From Thiothrix subterranea (GTDB lineage: Bacteria > Pseudomonadota > Gammaproteobacteria > Thiotrichales > Thiotrichaceae): DNA of 64,000 bases. Below the pieces are notes generated by a model. The model saw only the letters and a program-made list of their open reading frames with translations. It was not told where the DNA came from and made no database searches. The translations under genes and the position numbers were made by a program. The stretch is from NCBI RefSeq assembly GCF_016772315.1, contig NZ_CP053482.1, forward strand, positions 3,715,501 through 3,779,500, given 5' to 3'. This document shows positions 34,105 to 42,716 of this stretch, piece by piece (position 1 is the first letter of the stretch; every line of letters starts with the position of its first letter).

Positions 34105-36405
34105 GTGCAGGAATCAAATCAATCCGGCAAGGCATCGCGCCGCGCCTTTCTCAAAGGCATGATGGGAACGGCAGTCGCTTCAACGGCTGCGTTAAGCCTT
34201 GATGCGCAAGCGCGTATCCATGCCCCCCACGAACTAGAAACCCTCAAGGATTACGAAGAACACTGGGGGTTTTGTGACATGTGTTACTGGCGCTGTGGCT
34301 TGAAAGTCCGCACCCGTGACGGCAAAGCTTTCAAAATCGACGGCAACCCGGAACACCCGCTCAATCGAGGCGTGGTGTGTGGCAAAGGCAATTCCGGCAT
34401 TCAGGTGGCGTTTGCGCCCAACCGTTTGAAGCAGCCAATGGAACGTACCGGCGCACGCGGCGACAATAAATGGCGACCCATGCCGTGGGATGAAGCACTC
34501 GACAAAGTAGCGCACGAACTCAATAAGGTGAAGGAAAAATACGGCCCGCAAGCATTGGTGATGATTGGTCACGGTACGTGGGAAAAGCCTTATCACCGCC
34601 TTGCCCACGCTTTCGGTACACCCAACACGACCAGCCCGGTTTTTGGTCTATGCTGCGGGCCACGCGGGGTTGCCAATATGTTGGTAGCGGGGCGCGAACT
34701 GGGCGGCAATGAAACGCTGGATCTGGAAAACTGCAAATATTTCCTGATGATGGGGCGTAACGTCACCGAATCCCTGCACAACGGCGAAACCCTCGGCTGG
34801 ATTGATGGCGTAGCGAATGGCGCGAAAGTGACTTATGTGGATCCGCGTTACACCATCACAGCCTCCAAAGCCGATGAGTGGCTGTCGATTCGCCCGCTCA
34901 CTGACCATGCCTTTTTGCTGGCACTGATTCATGTGGTGATTAAAGGCGGCCTGTACGACAAGCAGTTTGTCGCCGAATATGTCACCGGCTTGGATGAGTT
35001 GGCTGCCAAAGTCGAGCAATACACCCCCGAATGGCAGGAAGAAATCACTACGATTCCGGCGGACACGGTGCGCCGCATTGCGCTCGAAATGGCACAGAAA
35101 GCCCCTGCCGTCTTGGTCTATAGCCCGCGCCGCTTGACGCGCAGTTCCAATGATTTAGGGACGGGCATGAGCATTTCGATCCTCAACTCGCTATTCGGTG
35201 TGTGGGATCGTACTGGCGGAATTTTTACGCCGCAAACCTTCAAAATCCCTGAAATCACCTTGCCGGAATTTCCGCACGCGCATGTGGCTCGCGGTGAAAC
35301 GGGCGGTGATTTCGATTTCGCCCAAACGCCCTTTGCTACCGATGCGGAAGGTAAAATCCAGCGGGCAGATGGCGCAGGTGTGGTCGGACGTTGGCCGCTG
35401 GCGAATGCCCAGTACGGTTTAACCAATGAAATGTGGCGGGCAATGGCGGAACAGGATCCTTACCCGCTTAAAGCCTTGTTGACGGCGGGGGGTAACGGCT
35501 TCAGCAATAGCACCGACTACGACACTATTCGTAAAGCCTTGCTGAATATGGATTTTTACGTCGCTGCCGATGTTATCCCCAACGAAATGAACAGTTACGC
35601 CGACATCTTGTTGCCGGAAGCGAGCTATCTGGAGCGTTACGACGACTTGCAAACCGGTGGGATGCAGGAAGGGTTTGTGGCGTTGCGCGAACCGGCGATG
35701 CAGCCGTTGCATGATACCAAAGGCTCGTGGGACATCTGTAAAGCATTGTCACAACGCATGGGCTTAGAGGCGTGGTTCCCACACGATTCCATTGAGGCAT
35801 TGCTGGAAGATCGCCTGAAAAAAGCGGGTTTGTCGCTGGCAGAATTGAAGGAAAAGGGCGTTATCAAAATTCCCGCCGACCCCAAAATCAATTTCCCGCG
35901 TGAACACGGCGGTAAGTCGGTATTCCCGACCCCCAGCGGCAAGATCGAGCTGATTCCCAGCCAGTTACAAGCACTGGGCATGGCGGATGCGATTGAGTGG
36001 GCAGAGCAGCCACGCCCTAAGGACGGTGAGTTCCATTTTACCTTTGGGCGGGTGGGTTTCCATACCCATGCGCGGACTCAGGACAATATCTGGTTGAACT
36101 ATTTCATGCCGGAAAACTTGTTGTGGATACACCCGGACGCTGCCGCCAAGCTCGGCATTAGCGATGGCGAGACGGTGGAGGTCAAGGATCCCAAAGGGCG
36201 CGGTGGCAAGATTGCCGCCAAAGTCACGCCGCGCATCCGCCCGGATACGGTGTTCACGGTACACGGTTTTGGGCATTGGGATACGCGCATGACCACGGCA
36301 GTCGGCAAAGGGTTGTCGGATTCGTTGCTGGCATCGGATACCCGTGAAAAACACATTGGCAGTATTTCGATGGGTATGAACATGGTCACTGTGACTAAAG
36401 TCTGA
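34105..36405 (+). CDS. Tat-exported molybdopterin oxidoreductase, catalytic subunit (PhsA/PsrA type)
   Basis: 766 residues. The N-terminal twin-arginine signal is SRRAFLKGMMGTAVAS. The [4Fe-4S] motif is CDMCYWRCGL with a further Cys in VVCGKGN. Mo-bis-MGD domains follow, with a Cys pair in PVFGLCCGPRG as candidate Mo ligand and the typical ADILLPEASYLER and YDDLQTGG segments. Length matches PhsA/PsrA (thiosulfate or polysulfide reductases) better than the longer SoeA. The GTG start at 34105 has AGGAG six bases upstream. Three genes form the complex: this subunit, a four-cluster ferredoxin subunit and a cytochrome b. Direction (reduction of sulfur species or oxidation) cannot be told from sequence. 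Confidence 0.9.
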   Translation: MQESNQSGKASRRAFLKGMMGTAVASTAALSLDAQARIHAPHELETLKDYEEHWGFCDMCYWRCGLKVRTRDGKAFKIDGNPEHPLNRGVVCGKGNSGIQVAFAPNRLKQPMERTGARGDNKWRPMPWDEALDKVAHELNKVKEKYGPQALVMIGHGTWEKPYHRLAHAFGTPNTTSPVFGLCCGPRGVANMLVAGRELGGNETLDLENCKYFLMMGRNVTESLHNGETLGWIDGVANGAKVTYVDPRYTITASKADEWLSIRPLTDHAFLLALIHVVIKGGLYDKQFVAEYVTGLDELAAKVEQYTPEWQEEITTIPADTVRRIALEMAQKAPAVLVYSPRRLTRSSNDLGTGMSISILNSLFGVWDRTGGIFTPQTFKIPEITLPEFPHAHVARGETGGDFDFAQTPFATDAEGKIQRADGAGVVGRWPLANAQYGLTNEMWRAMAEQDPYPLKALLTAGGNGFSNSTDYDTIRKALLNMDFYVAADVIPNEMNSYADILLPEASYLERYDDLQTGGMQEGFVALREPAMQPLHDTKGSWDICKALSQRMGLEAWFPHDSIEALLEDRLKKAGLSLAELKEKGVIKIPADPKINFPREHGGKSVFPTPSGKIELIPSQLQALGMADAIEWAEQPRPKDGEFHFTFGRVGFHTHARTQDNIWLNYFMPENLLWIHPDAAAKLGISDGETVEVKDPKGRGGKIAAKVTPRIRPDTVFTVHGFGHWDTRMTTAVGKGLSDSLLASDTREKHIGSISMGMNMVTVTKV

Positions 36406-36418
36406 GGAGGCGAATAAC

Positions 36419-37168
36419 ATGGTTGCAAAATACGTGATGTTGGCGGATACCACCCGCTGCATTAACTGCAAGGCGTGCGAAGTCGCTTGCCGTGCGGAAT
36501 GGGATACCCCGCTGGGTTACTCGCGTGACTGGGTGAAGGAAGTCGAATACGTCAATGCCAAGGGGTTGCCGGAAGTGCAATTATTCCCCGGTCGTTGCCA
36601 GCATTGCGACGACCCGCCGTGCGTGGAGGTTTGCCCCTCCGGTGCGTCCTGGAAGCGTGACGACGGCATTGTGTTGGTGGATCATGCCATTTGTTCCGGT
36701 TGCGAATTGTGCGTTCCGGCTTGCCCGTATGAAGCGCGATGGCTGAATCCGGTGACGAATACCATTAGCAAATGCACGTTCTGCCAGCCGCGCATCGACA
36801 AGGGCTTGCAGCCTGCGTGCGTGGAGACGTGTGTGGGGCGTGCGCTGATTTTTGGTGATGCCAATGACCCGAATTCTGAGGTTTCCCAATTGCTGAAAGC
36901 CAAAGAATGGCAAAAACTGGTGACGGATGAGGTCAATATTGGCCCTAACCATTATTACTACACAGCGGGCAAAGCGATTCCTGACACGGTGATGCCGAAG
37001 CTGAATGAGCGGCATTTGTCCGGCACGCTGATGGAAAACATCGTTAACCCGCTGGGGACACTGGGTATCGGCGGGATGATGGCGGTATTCCTCGGTGCAG
37101 GTATTAAAAAATTGATCGACCGTCGCCAAGACGTGAGTAACAAGGAGGTCAGCCATGAGCAGCACTAA
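36419..37168 (+). CDS. Four [4Fe-4S] ferredoxin-type electron-transfer subunit (PhsB/PsrB-like)
   Basis: 249 residues. Cys motifs for several clusters are visible: CINCKACEVAC near the N-terminus, CQHCDDPPCVEVCP, then CSGCELCVPACPYEA and CTFCQPRIDKGLQPACVETC. A C-terminal TM helix (LGTLGIGGMMAVFLGAGIKK) is an addition compared with PhsB and suggests direct anchoring, like formate dehydrogenase FdnH. It passes electrons between the Mo subunit and the cytochrome b. GGAGG precedes the ATG, 13 bp after the catalytic gene, and its 3' end overlaps the next gene by 14 bp. Confidence 0.93.
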   Translation: MVAKYVMLADTTRCINCKACEVACRAEWDTPLGYSRDWVKEVEYVNAKGLPEVQLFPGRCQHCDDPPCVEVCPSGASWKRDDGIVLVDHAICSGCELCVPACPYEARWLNPVTNTISKCTFCQPRIDKGLQPACVETCVGRALIFGDANDPNSEVSQLLKAKEWQKLVTDEVNIGPNHYYYTAGKAIPDTVMPKLNERHLSGTLMENIVNPLGTLGIGGMMAVFLGAGIKKLIDRRQDVSNKEVSHEQH

Positions 37169-37883
37169 ACCCACCATTAAGGTGCGTACCAAGGATGTGA
37201 TTGCGATCCATTGGTTCAACGCTTTCTTCTGGCTGACGCTGGTATTGACTGGCTTTGGCATTATTTCCGGCGATTTTGTGCGCCTTGCTCCGGCATTCTG
37301 GCCGACATTCCTGCAAAACCTGCTGGGGGGCAATGCCAATTTGGTGCTGCTGCACGGCATCGGTGGCATGGTGTGGGCAGGCGTGATTGGCGTGTATGCA
37401 TTGTTGAATTTCAAGCGAGTGGTATTGCCGTTTCTGAAAAATGTGTTGGTGTTAACGCCTAAGGCAGCGATCGCGGATGTGAGTTCGATGGTGATCACGC
37501 TGGCGCATTTATTTGGCTTGCTGAAACACAAAAGCGTGCCACCGCAAGGGCGTTACAACGGGGCGCAACGTTTGCTGGGGACGATGATTATTGCGTGTTC
37601 GCTGGCGATTGCGGTGACGGGGATGTATTTGTTCCTCAGCCCCATGCTTCTGGATTTTGCCGGATCAGCGGGGGTCTTGGGGGGCGTGTTCCGCTGGGCG
37701 TTGGTGATTCATTTGGCAGCGGTGTTGCTGGTATTGTTGGGCTTGGTGGCGCATATCTATTTTGCGGTGGTGGAAGAGCCGGAATCGCTGGAAACCATGA
37801 AATCGGGCGAGGCGGAAGTTGCGTTTATCAAGCACCATAATCCCTTGTGGTATGCGGAGTTGGAGCGCGAGGGGAAGGTTTGA
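37155..37883 (+). CDS. Cytochrome b membrane subunit (FdhI/PhsC-like)
   Basis: 242 residues, four to five TM helices. Candidate haem b His residues are in VIAIHWFNAFFW, LLHGIGGMVW and LVIHLAAVLLVLLGLVAHIY. The GRYNGAQRL segment matches the FdhI-type diheme cytochrome b. This subunit exchanges electrons with the quinone pool in the inner membrane. It overlaps the ferredoxin gene by 14 bp, so its synthesis is coupled. Cytochrome b type instead of NrfD type separates this complex from SoeABC and PsrABC, and makes PhsABC or formate-dehydrogenase-like the nearest model. Confidence 0.9.
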   Translation: MSSTKPTIKVRTKDVIAIHWFNAFFWLTLVLTGFGIISGDFVRLAPAFWPTFLQNLLGGNANLVLLHGIGGMVWAGVIGVYALLNFKRVVLPFLKNVLVLTPKAAIADVSSMVITLAHLFGLLKHKSVPPQGRYNGAQRLLGTMIIACSLAIAVTGMYLFLSPMLLDFAGSAGVLGGVFRWALVIHLAAVLLVLLGLVAHIYFAVVEEPESLETMKSGEAEVAFIKHHNPLWYAELEREGKV

Positions 37884-37989
37884 ACAATTGCCTTAATTTA
37901 CCTAGTTTACGGGATATATAAGCCTCTCCCAACGGCATAGAGTCAACCAAACGGTTAACTTAAACACTATGCTAGATGGGGAGAATGTG

Positions 37990-40023
37990 ATGATCACGCA
38001 AATCGTTAATGGGCTGGGCGGCGCTATTGGTTGCCGTCATCTGCCGCTGCAAAACCAACTGTTGTTTGTCGAATACAGCGGCAAAATTTCTGTCATTGAC
38101 CTCATTAGACCGCTGGTGAGTACGGTGTCGCAAGGGACAATCGTGCTCAAGGGTACGTGGATATTTGACTGCGAAACCGGCACGTTGGGCGGTGCTGGTG
38201 GGGCTGGTGACATTTGGTGGGAACAGATGACCGCGACAGAACGGCAGATGAAGCCGGTCAATGGTGCGAAAATCGTTAACTTGGGGCAGGTTGACTGGAG
38301 CAGCGTCACCCATGCCACGCTCCAGACCCTCAGTTTCAGCACCACACCGATTCCGGGTAGTACGGATGCCAGTAACCAACTGACGAATGGCAACATTTTT
38401 GCGGTGCTGACCAATGCGGGCAATTATGCCAAGGTGCAGGTGCTCGATTACGGTTACAACATGACGGTGCGTTGGGCGACTTACCGGGTTGGCTCCAAGT
38501 ACCGGGTGTTAGGTACTGGTTACACCGAACCTGAAGACATTGCGGCGACTGCCAGTGAAACCAGCGCTTATGTGACCGAACGCAGCGGCAATTTCTTGCG
38601 AGTACCGTTGGGCAGCGCCAACCGTGCCAGTGCCACTGTCCTCGCCAGCGGTTTGACCGCACCGCAACAGATGTATCTGGATGAAGCGAACGGTTATGCC
38701 TATGTGGTCGAGTTTACATCAGTCGGCAGGCTGGTGCGGATCAGGCTTGCTGACGGGACAATCACGCCGTTGGCAACCAACCTGAATAATGCGGTTGGTT
38801 TGGTCGTGACCGCAGACCGGCAACACGCCTACGTGAGTGAGCAAACTGAGAAAGGCGGGCGCATCGTCAAGATCACGTTTAGCACCGGCACTAAGCAGGT
38901 TGTGGCGACTGAGCTGGTTCAGCCATTCTTTTTGACTTGGGCTGATGCCAGCGAGGAACGGCTGTTCGTCACCGAACGCGGTACTGCCAAACGACTTGCT
39001 GCCATCGACCTGACGCAAACGCCAGCGGTGGTCTCGCGGGTGGAAACAGGGTTGCCCAATAATCCTTCCAGTACGGCTGTCATCGCACCGGGTAAATTAC
39101 TGATTTGCTGTGATGCTGAAATCGGCGAACTCAATGTTGCCGGGCTGGTTATATCGTCTGCTGCCCCGTTGTTCATGGGCATTGGCAAAGTGCCTTTTGA
39201 TCGGATTATTGATGGTTTGGCAGATACAACGGCTGACCCCACTTACCCTTACCAGTTCAATAAGATGCCATTCGGCGGCACGCTACCGCTGCTGATTAAC
39301 CATCAACGCGCTTTTACAATGGGTGCGAGGTTTTATCAGGTGTTGGTGGATGGCACGCCCCGCTTCGATGGGTATACGGATTATCGCTGGAATGCCGTTC
39401 TGGGGCGTTACCAAGTGCGCACCCAAGCAGCCACCAGCGTAGCGGGGGGAGCTGGATATTTCCCGGTACGCTCACCGTCCGAGCTGTTTTTATGGTTAAG
39501 CCCAGCACTCGGCTTGCAACTGAACACAGTCGGCTTGTCTGATTCGTCGCATATAATCACTATCCGGTTTGTGGATGCCACGGGGAGTGAGTTTCGCGAC
39601 AGCACTGCTTCAATCAGTATCATGGTGAATAACCAGTCGTGTGTGGCAACTATCGGCTTGCCAACTTTAGGTGGTGTTGAGGCTGATCCGAATTGCGGAA
39701 CCTTACGCTATACGCCGGGATCGCCGGGAACAGTCGTCATGCCGTTCACCGCGTCACATCCAGCCGGGTATGCAAGCTACAGCTTCAGTCTCGTTAAAGG
39801 CGTAAACACATTAACTCCGCCAAGCATGGGGGGCAATGTTGCGAGCGCACCCAATCGGGCGGCGGCATCGGTGACGGACTTGTTGGGAACTTGCATTGCT
39901 TCGCCGGGTGTTGCGGGTTTTGCTGAGCATGTTTATGTGGCGGCAAATATCATCAATGGGGAAGGTAGGCAGAGTCAATACGATGCTTCTGCCACGATCG
40001 CCTTTGTGCTGGCTCCGGTCTGA
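37990..40023 (+). CDS. Beta-propeller (NHL/SMP-30-like) protein of unknown function
   Basis: About 677 residues, no signal peptide or TM helix. Residues about 160-400 contain repeated blades of the form AYVTERSGNFLRVPLG, AYVVEFTSVGRLVRIRL, AYVSEQTEKGGRIVKITF and LFVTERGTAKRLAAIDL, spaced about 45 residues apart, giving a six- or seven-bladed propeller. The N-terminal part also looks like propeller strands. The C-terminal 250 residues are beta-rich with no match. GGGGAG six bases before the ATG at 37990 makes it a better start than 37969. It lies 106 bp after the Phs-like operon with no clear link. Codon use is unremarkable. Binding or scaffold role likely, ligand unknown. Confidence 0.75.
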   Translation: MITQIVNGLGGAIGCRHLPLQNQLLFVEYSGKISVIDLIRPLVSTVSQGTIVLKGTWIFDCETGTLGGAGGAGDIWWEQMTATERQMKPVNGAKIVNLGQVDWSSVTHATLQTLSFSTTPIPGSTDASNQLTNGNIFAVLTNAGNYAKVQVLDYGYNMTVRWATYRVGSKYRVLGTGYTEPEDIAATASETSAYVTERSGNFLRVPLGSANRASATVLASGLTAPQQMYLDEANGYAYVVEFTSVGRLVRIRLADGTITPLATNLNNAVGLVVTADRQHAYVSEQTEKGGRIVKITFSTGTKQVVATELVQPFFLTWADASEERLFVTERGTAKRLAAIDLTQTPAVVSRVETGLPNNPSSTAVIAPGKLLICCDAEIGELNVAGLVISSAAPLFMGIGKVPFDRIIDGLADTTADPTYPYQFNKMPFGGTLPLLINHQRAFTMGARFYQVLVDGTPRFDGYTDYRWNAVLGRYQVRTQAATSVAGGAGYFPVRSPSELFLWLSPALGLQLNTVGLSDSSHIITIRFVDATGSEFRDSTASISIMVNNQSCVATIGLPTLGGVEADPNCGTLRYTPGSPGTVVMPFTASHPAGYASYSFSLVKGVNTLTPPSMGGNVASAPNRAAASVTDLLGTCIASPGVAGFAEHVYVAANIINGEGRQSQYDASATIAFVLAPV

Positions 40024-40033
40024 TGAACTGAAC

Positions 40034-40498
40034 TTAACGTTGTTTGACCACATCCAGCATGGCTTGGGCGTGACCGTTAGGGGTGACTTGATACTGGGCT
40101 GTTACCAGCGTTCCATCTTTGTCGATGACGAAGGTGGAGCGCACAATGCCCATTTTCTTCACACCGTTCTTTTCCTTTTCCTGCCACACGCCATAAGCCG
40201 CGCAGACTTCGCCGGAGGTATCCGCCAACAGTTCCACTTTTAGCCCGAATTTGTCGATGAAGGCTTGATGGCTGCCGCAATCATCCTTGCTCACACCGAT
40301 CACCACAGCATTATGCGCGGCAAATTCGGCTGCCAGAGCGGTGAATTCGTTCGCTTCAATGGTGCAGCCGGGGGTATCGTCTTTGGGGTAAAAGTACAGC
40401 ACGACGTGTTGTTTGCCTGCGAAATCAGCCAGTGACACGGTTGTGCCATGCTGATTGGGGGAACTGAACGCGGGGGCAGGTTGCTTGGCTTGTAACAT
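40034..40498 (-). CDS. bcp: Thioredoxin-dependent peroxiredoxin, BCP/PrxQ type
   Basis: 154 residues. The peroxidatic Cys is in YPKDDTPGCTIEANEF, a match to the BCP/PrxQ family. The usual resolving Cys five residues later is missing, so it is of the one-Cys-helix type. It reduces hydroperoxides in the cytosol with thioredoxin. HVVLYFYPKDD and VIGVSKDDCGSHQAFIDKF are further family motifs. It is 29 bp downstream of the alpha/beta-hydrolase gene and may end the Rieske gene cluster transcript. Confidence 0.95.
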   Translation of the reverse strand: MLQAKQPAPAFSSPNQHGTTVSLADFAGKQHVVLYFYPKDDTPGCTIEANEFTALAAEFAAHNAVVIGVSKDDCGSHQAFIDKFGLKVELLADTSGEVCAAYGVWQEKEKNGVKKMGIVRSTFVIDKDGTLVTAQYQVTPNGHAQAMLDVVKQR

Positions 40499-40527
40499 CA
40501 GCGGGTCTCCAAAAAATAAAACAGCCG

Positions 40528-41421
40528 CTAAGATAGCCTGAAACCCGCTTCCCGTAAAAAAGCCAGCAATGCGGGCGCGTGTTCCTCGATTTTATCGACG
40601 GAGGCGTGACCCGCGTCGGGAATTTCCAGCAGGGTTAAACGTGCTTGTGGGCAATGGCTGACGATGGCATGTGCATCGGCGAGTGGCACAACCTGATCGT
40701 CTACCCCGTGCACCAGCAGAATGGGGCAATCAATCTGGCATACGCTATTCAGCGGCGCAATCGCCGCAAAGCGATGCCCGATGACCCATTGTACGTAACG
40801 ATTGACCCCACGAATCAGCAAGCGTGGTAAGTGCAACGTTTGCAGGTAACGGCGCATCACCCATTCAGGGTGCGCAAATGCCGAAACACTGATCACCGCA
40901 GCAATGTCAGTGCGCCGCGCCGCTGCCAGCAACACTGCACCCGCACCGACAGAATGCCCCAGCAACACCAGTTTCTCGCAAGCCGCCGGATGATTGGCGT
41001 GCAACCAAGCGAGCGCACTCTCCAAATCTTCAGCAAAACGTGGCAGGGAGGAAAAGCTGTGGGTATCACTTTGCCCGTGATTGCGGGCATCGAAGAGCAG
41101 CACATTCAACCCAGCCCGCTGAAAGGGCGCGGCGATGGGCAACATCAGTTCGGCATTGCTGCCCCAGCCGTGCAAGATGACTAGGGTTTGCGTGGCAGTG
41201 CCAGCGGGTAAAAACCAGCCGAATAAGCGTTTGTTGGCAACGCTGGGAATCCACACTTGTTCAAAGGCAAAACCTAAATCTTGCGGTGTGCCGTTTTCAA
41301 TTTGACGTGGCGCACGAAAGCCCCAGTGGATGCCGAGCATGAATAGCGCAATTGCTGCGACAATAATTCCCGCAATGATCAGCAATGCCAGTGTCAAAAG
41401 TCGTAGCCCGCCCCGATCCAC
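40528..41421 (-). CDS. Alpha/beta-fold hydrolase with N-terminal membrane anchor
   Basis: 297 residues. One N-terminal TM helix (LLTLALLIIAGIIVAAIALF). The hydrolase has VILHGWGSNAEL (oxyanion region), nucleophile Ser in LLGHSVGAGAVLL, Asp in LLVHGVDDQVVP and His in PDAGHASVD, so the catalytic triad is complete. The start is GTG at 41421, overlapping the preceding gene by 28 bp; a start at the later Met before GIHWGFRAP is possible but would remove the anchor. Substrate unknown; it resembles membrane-anchored serine hydrolases of the BEM46/YfhR group. Confidence 0.85.
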   Translation of the reverse strand: MDRGGLRLLTLALLIIAGIIVAAIALFMLGIHWGFRAPRQIENGTPQDLGFAFEQVWIPSVANKRLFGWFLPAGTATQTLVILHGWGSNAELMLPIAAPFQRAGLNVLLFDARNHGQSDTHSFSSLPRFAEDLESALAWLHANHPAACEKLVLLGHSVGAGAVLLAAARRTDIAAVISVSAFAHPEWVMRRYLQTLHLPRLLIRGVNRYVQWVIGHRFAAIAPLNSVCQIDCPILLVHGVDDQVVPLADAHAIVSHCPQARLTLLEIPDAGHASVDKIEEHAPALLAFLREAGFRLS

Positions 41422-42293
41422 GTACTGTCATGCGCAAAATTCGCATCAAACATACCCGGAACACTGGCGCTGCCGATGGGCGTGTTAATCGCGGCGCTGT
41501 CGTAATCCCAGTCGCTGCGGCTATGCCCGATGCTGACGAAGGCATTTTTCAGTTGCGGCTGATTCAGCAGTTTGGCGGGTTTGAGCTTGGCTTCCACTTC
41601 CAGCGTGCGGTACGTGCCGTCCATGTCGATGCCGGAGTCGACCCAGCCGTTATCCATCTCGCCAGTTTGGTGGTTGAGGGAGGCATTGCCCGCCACTTCC
41701 AGCCAAGGGGTTGCCTGATAGCTGCTTTGCACTGCGACACCGGCTTTGTAGGTAGTGACTTCGGTATCAAAGGTATCCAGCATATCCAAGGCAAGATTGG
41801 CGGCAGGCAGGGCATTGCGCACTTTCATGAATGGCGTGCTGACACCCGTATTCACGCCCACCCCGACATGCCCCCGCGCCGTTTTCAGCACATCGTAACC
41901 CACGCCCACGTCAAGGTTGACGCCGTGGATGCGGTAATCGGCTGGGACGGGAATCGCGGTATTGTCCGCAATCAAATCGGTGACACTGCTACCGATCACG
42001 GGCAGGCTGCTGGTCAGCGGCAAGCTGGCAAGGTCGGTCATCTGGTTCACGGTATCCGAGTCGAAATAATCGGCGCGGAACTGGTAATACAGCGGCGAAC
42101 CGTTGATATTGCGGTGCGGTTCTGCCAGCGTCCACGTATCCACTTCCAGCGAGGTATCCATGCTGACAAAGGGTTTGGCGGCTGCGCCCATGTCGAAATC
42201 ACCGCTGCCGTAGCGCAATTCCAAGGCGTGGGCGGGGGCGATGCTGGTTAATGCAAGGCAGGCGAGGGCTGCTGAGCGGGTTAATACATCCAT
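41394..42293 (-). CDS. Predicted outer-membrane beta-barrel protein
   Basis: About 299 residues from the ATG at 42293. A Sec signal peptide MDVLTRSAALACLALTSIAP ends at AHA. The mature chain is beta-rich with alternating patterns (FDMGAAAKPFVSMDTSLEVD, GVNLDVGVGYDVLKTARGHV) and ends in an aromatic residue, DSTWIGAGYDF, as barrel proteins do. No family recognised. An upstream extension to 42356 would add a Thr/Ile-rich stretch that overlaps the His-rich codons of the next gene, so it is rejected. It overlaps the hydrolase gene and lies 16 bp after the NifX-like gene, so it belongs to the Rieske cluster transcript. Confidence 0.75.
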   Translation of the reverse strand: MDVLTRSAALACLALTSIAPAHALELRYGSGDFDMGAAAKPFVSMDTSLEVDTWTLAEPHRNINGSPLYYQFRADYFDSDTVNQMTDLASLPLTSSLPVIGSSVTDLIADNTAIPVPADYRIHGVNLDVGVGYDVLKTARGHVGVGVNTGVSTPFMKVRNALPAANLALDMLDTFDTEVTTYKAGVAVQSSYQATPWLEVAGNASLNHQTGEMDNGWVDSGIDMDGTYRTLEVEAKLKPAKLLNQPQLKNAFVSIGHSRSDWDYDSAAINTPIGSASVPGMFDANFAHDSTWIGAGYDF

Positions 42294-42309
42294 GTAAACA
42301 AGTCCTGAA

Positions 42310-42702
42310 TTAGTGGTGATGCTCGTGATCGTGATGATGGTCATGATCGTGTTCATGCGGCGCTGCCGGTGGCAGTGTATTCGACAACAAGGCTTTTACC
42401 GCCGTCACCGGATCAGTTTCCGCCGTTGCCCGCACCATCACACCCCTGCTGCTCATTTTACGCATGAAACCTTCGCCGCAGCCGCTGGTGATTAAATAGT
42501 CTAGTTCAAACAGCGGGTGTTCACCTTGACCATTCCATTCGTGCAAGGCCATTTCCTTGGGCAAGTCCAGCCGCTCAAGTTCCTGTATTTCGTTGCCGTC
42601 ATAAGTTTCGTACACCATAAAACGCCGCCCTTTACCGGCATGTCCAGTAATGGTGCGGAAATTCTGGCTGCTGACGCCAATTTTCAAAGAACCAACTTTC
42701 AT
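42310..42702 (-). CDS. NifX/NifB-type cofactor-binding protein with His-rich tail
   Basis: 130 residues. KIGVSSQNFRTITGHAGKGR and LDYLITSGCGEGFMRKMSSR match the dinitrogenase iron-molybdenum cofactor-binding fold (NifX/NifY/VnfX family). That fold also occurs in non-nitrogen-fixing bacteria as carriers of Fe-S or Mo-type cofactors. The tail HEHDHDHHHDHEHHH is a strong metal-binding stretch. It lies between the Rieske gene (14 bp) and the barrel gene (16 bp). No nitrogenase genes are in the window, so a role in metal or Fe-S trafficking for the nearby redox proteins is inferred. Confidence 0.85.
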   Translation of the reverse strand: MKVGSLKIGVSSQNFRTITGHAGKGRRFMVYETYDGNEIQELERLDLPKEMALHEWNGQGEHPLFELDYLITSGCGEGFMRKMSSRGVMVRATAETDPVTAVKALLSNTLPPAAPHEHDHDHHHDHEHHH

Positions 42703-42716
42703 GGGGGAATCCTCGT

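Noticed and set aside
41394-42356. Longer start for the barrel-like protein at 42356
   Set aside because: The extension reads through the complement frame of the His-rich tail of the upstream gene; the ATG at 42293 gives a clean signal peptide.
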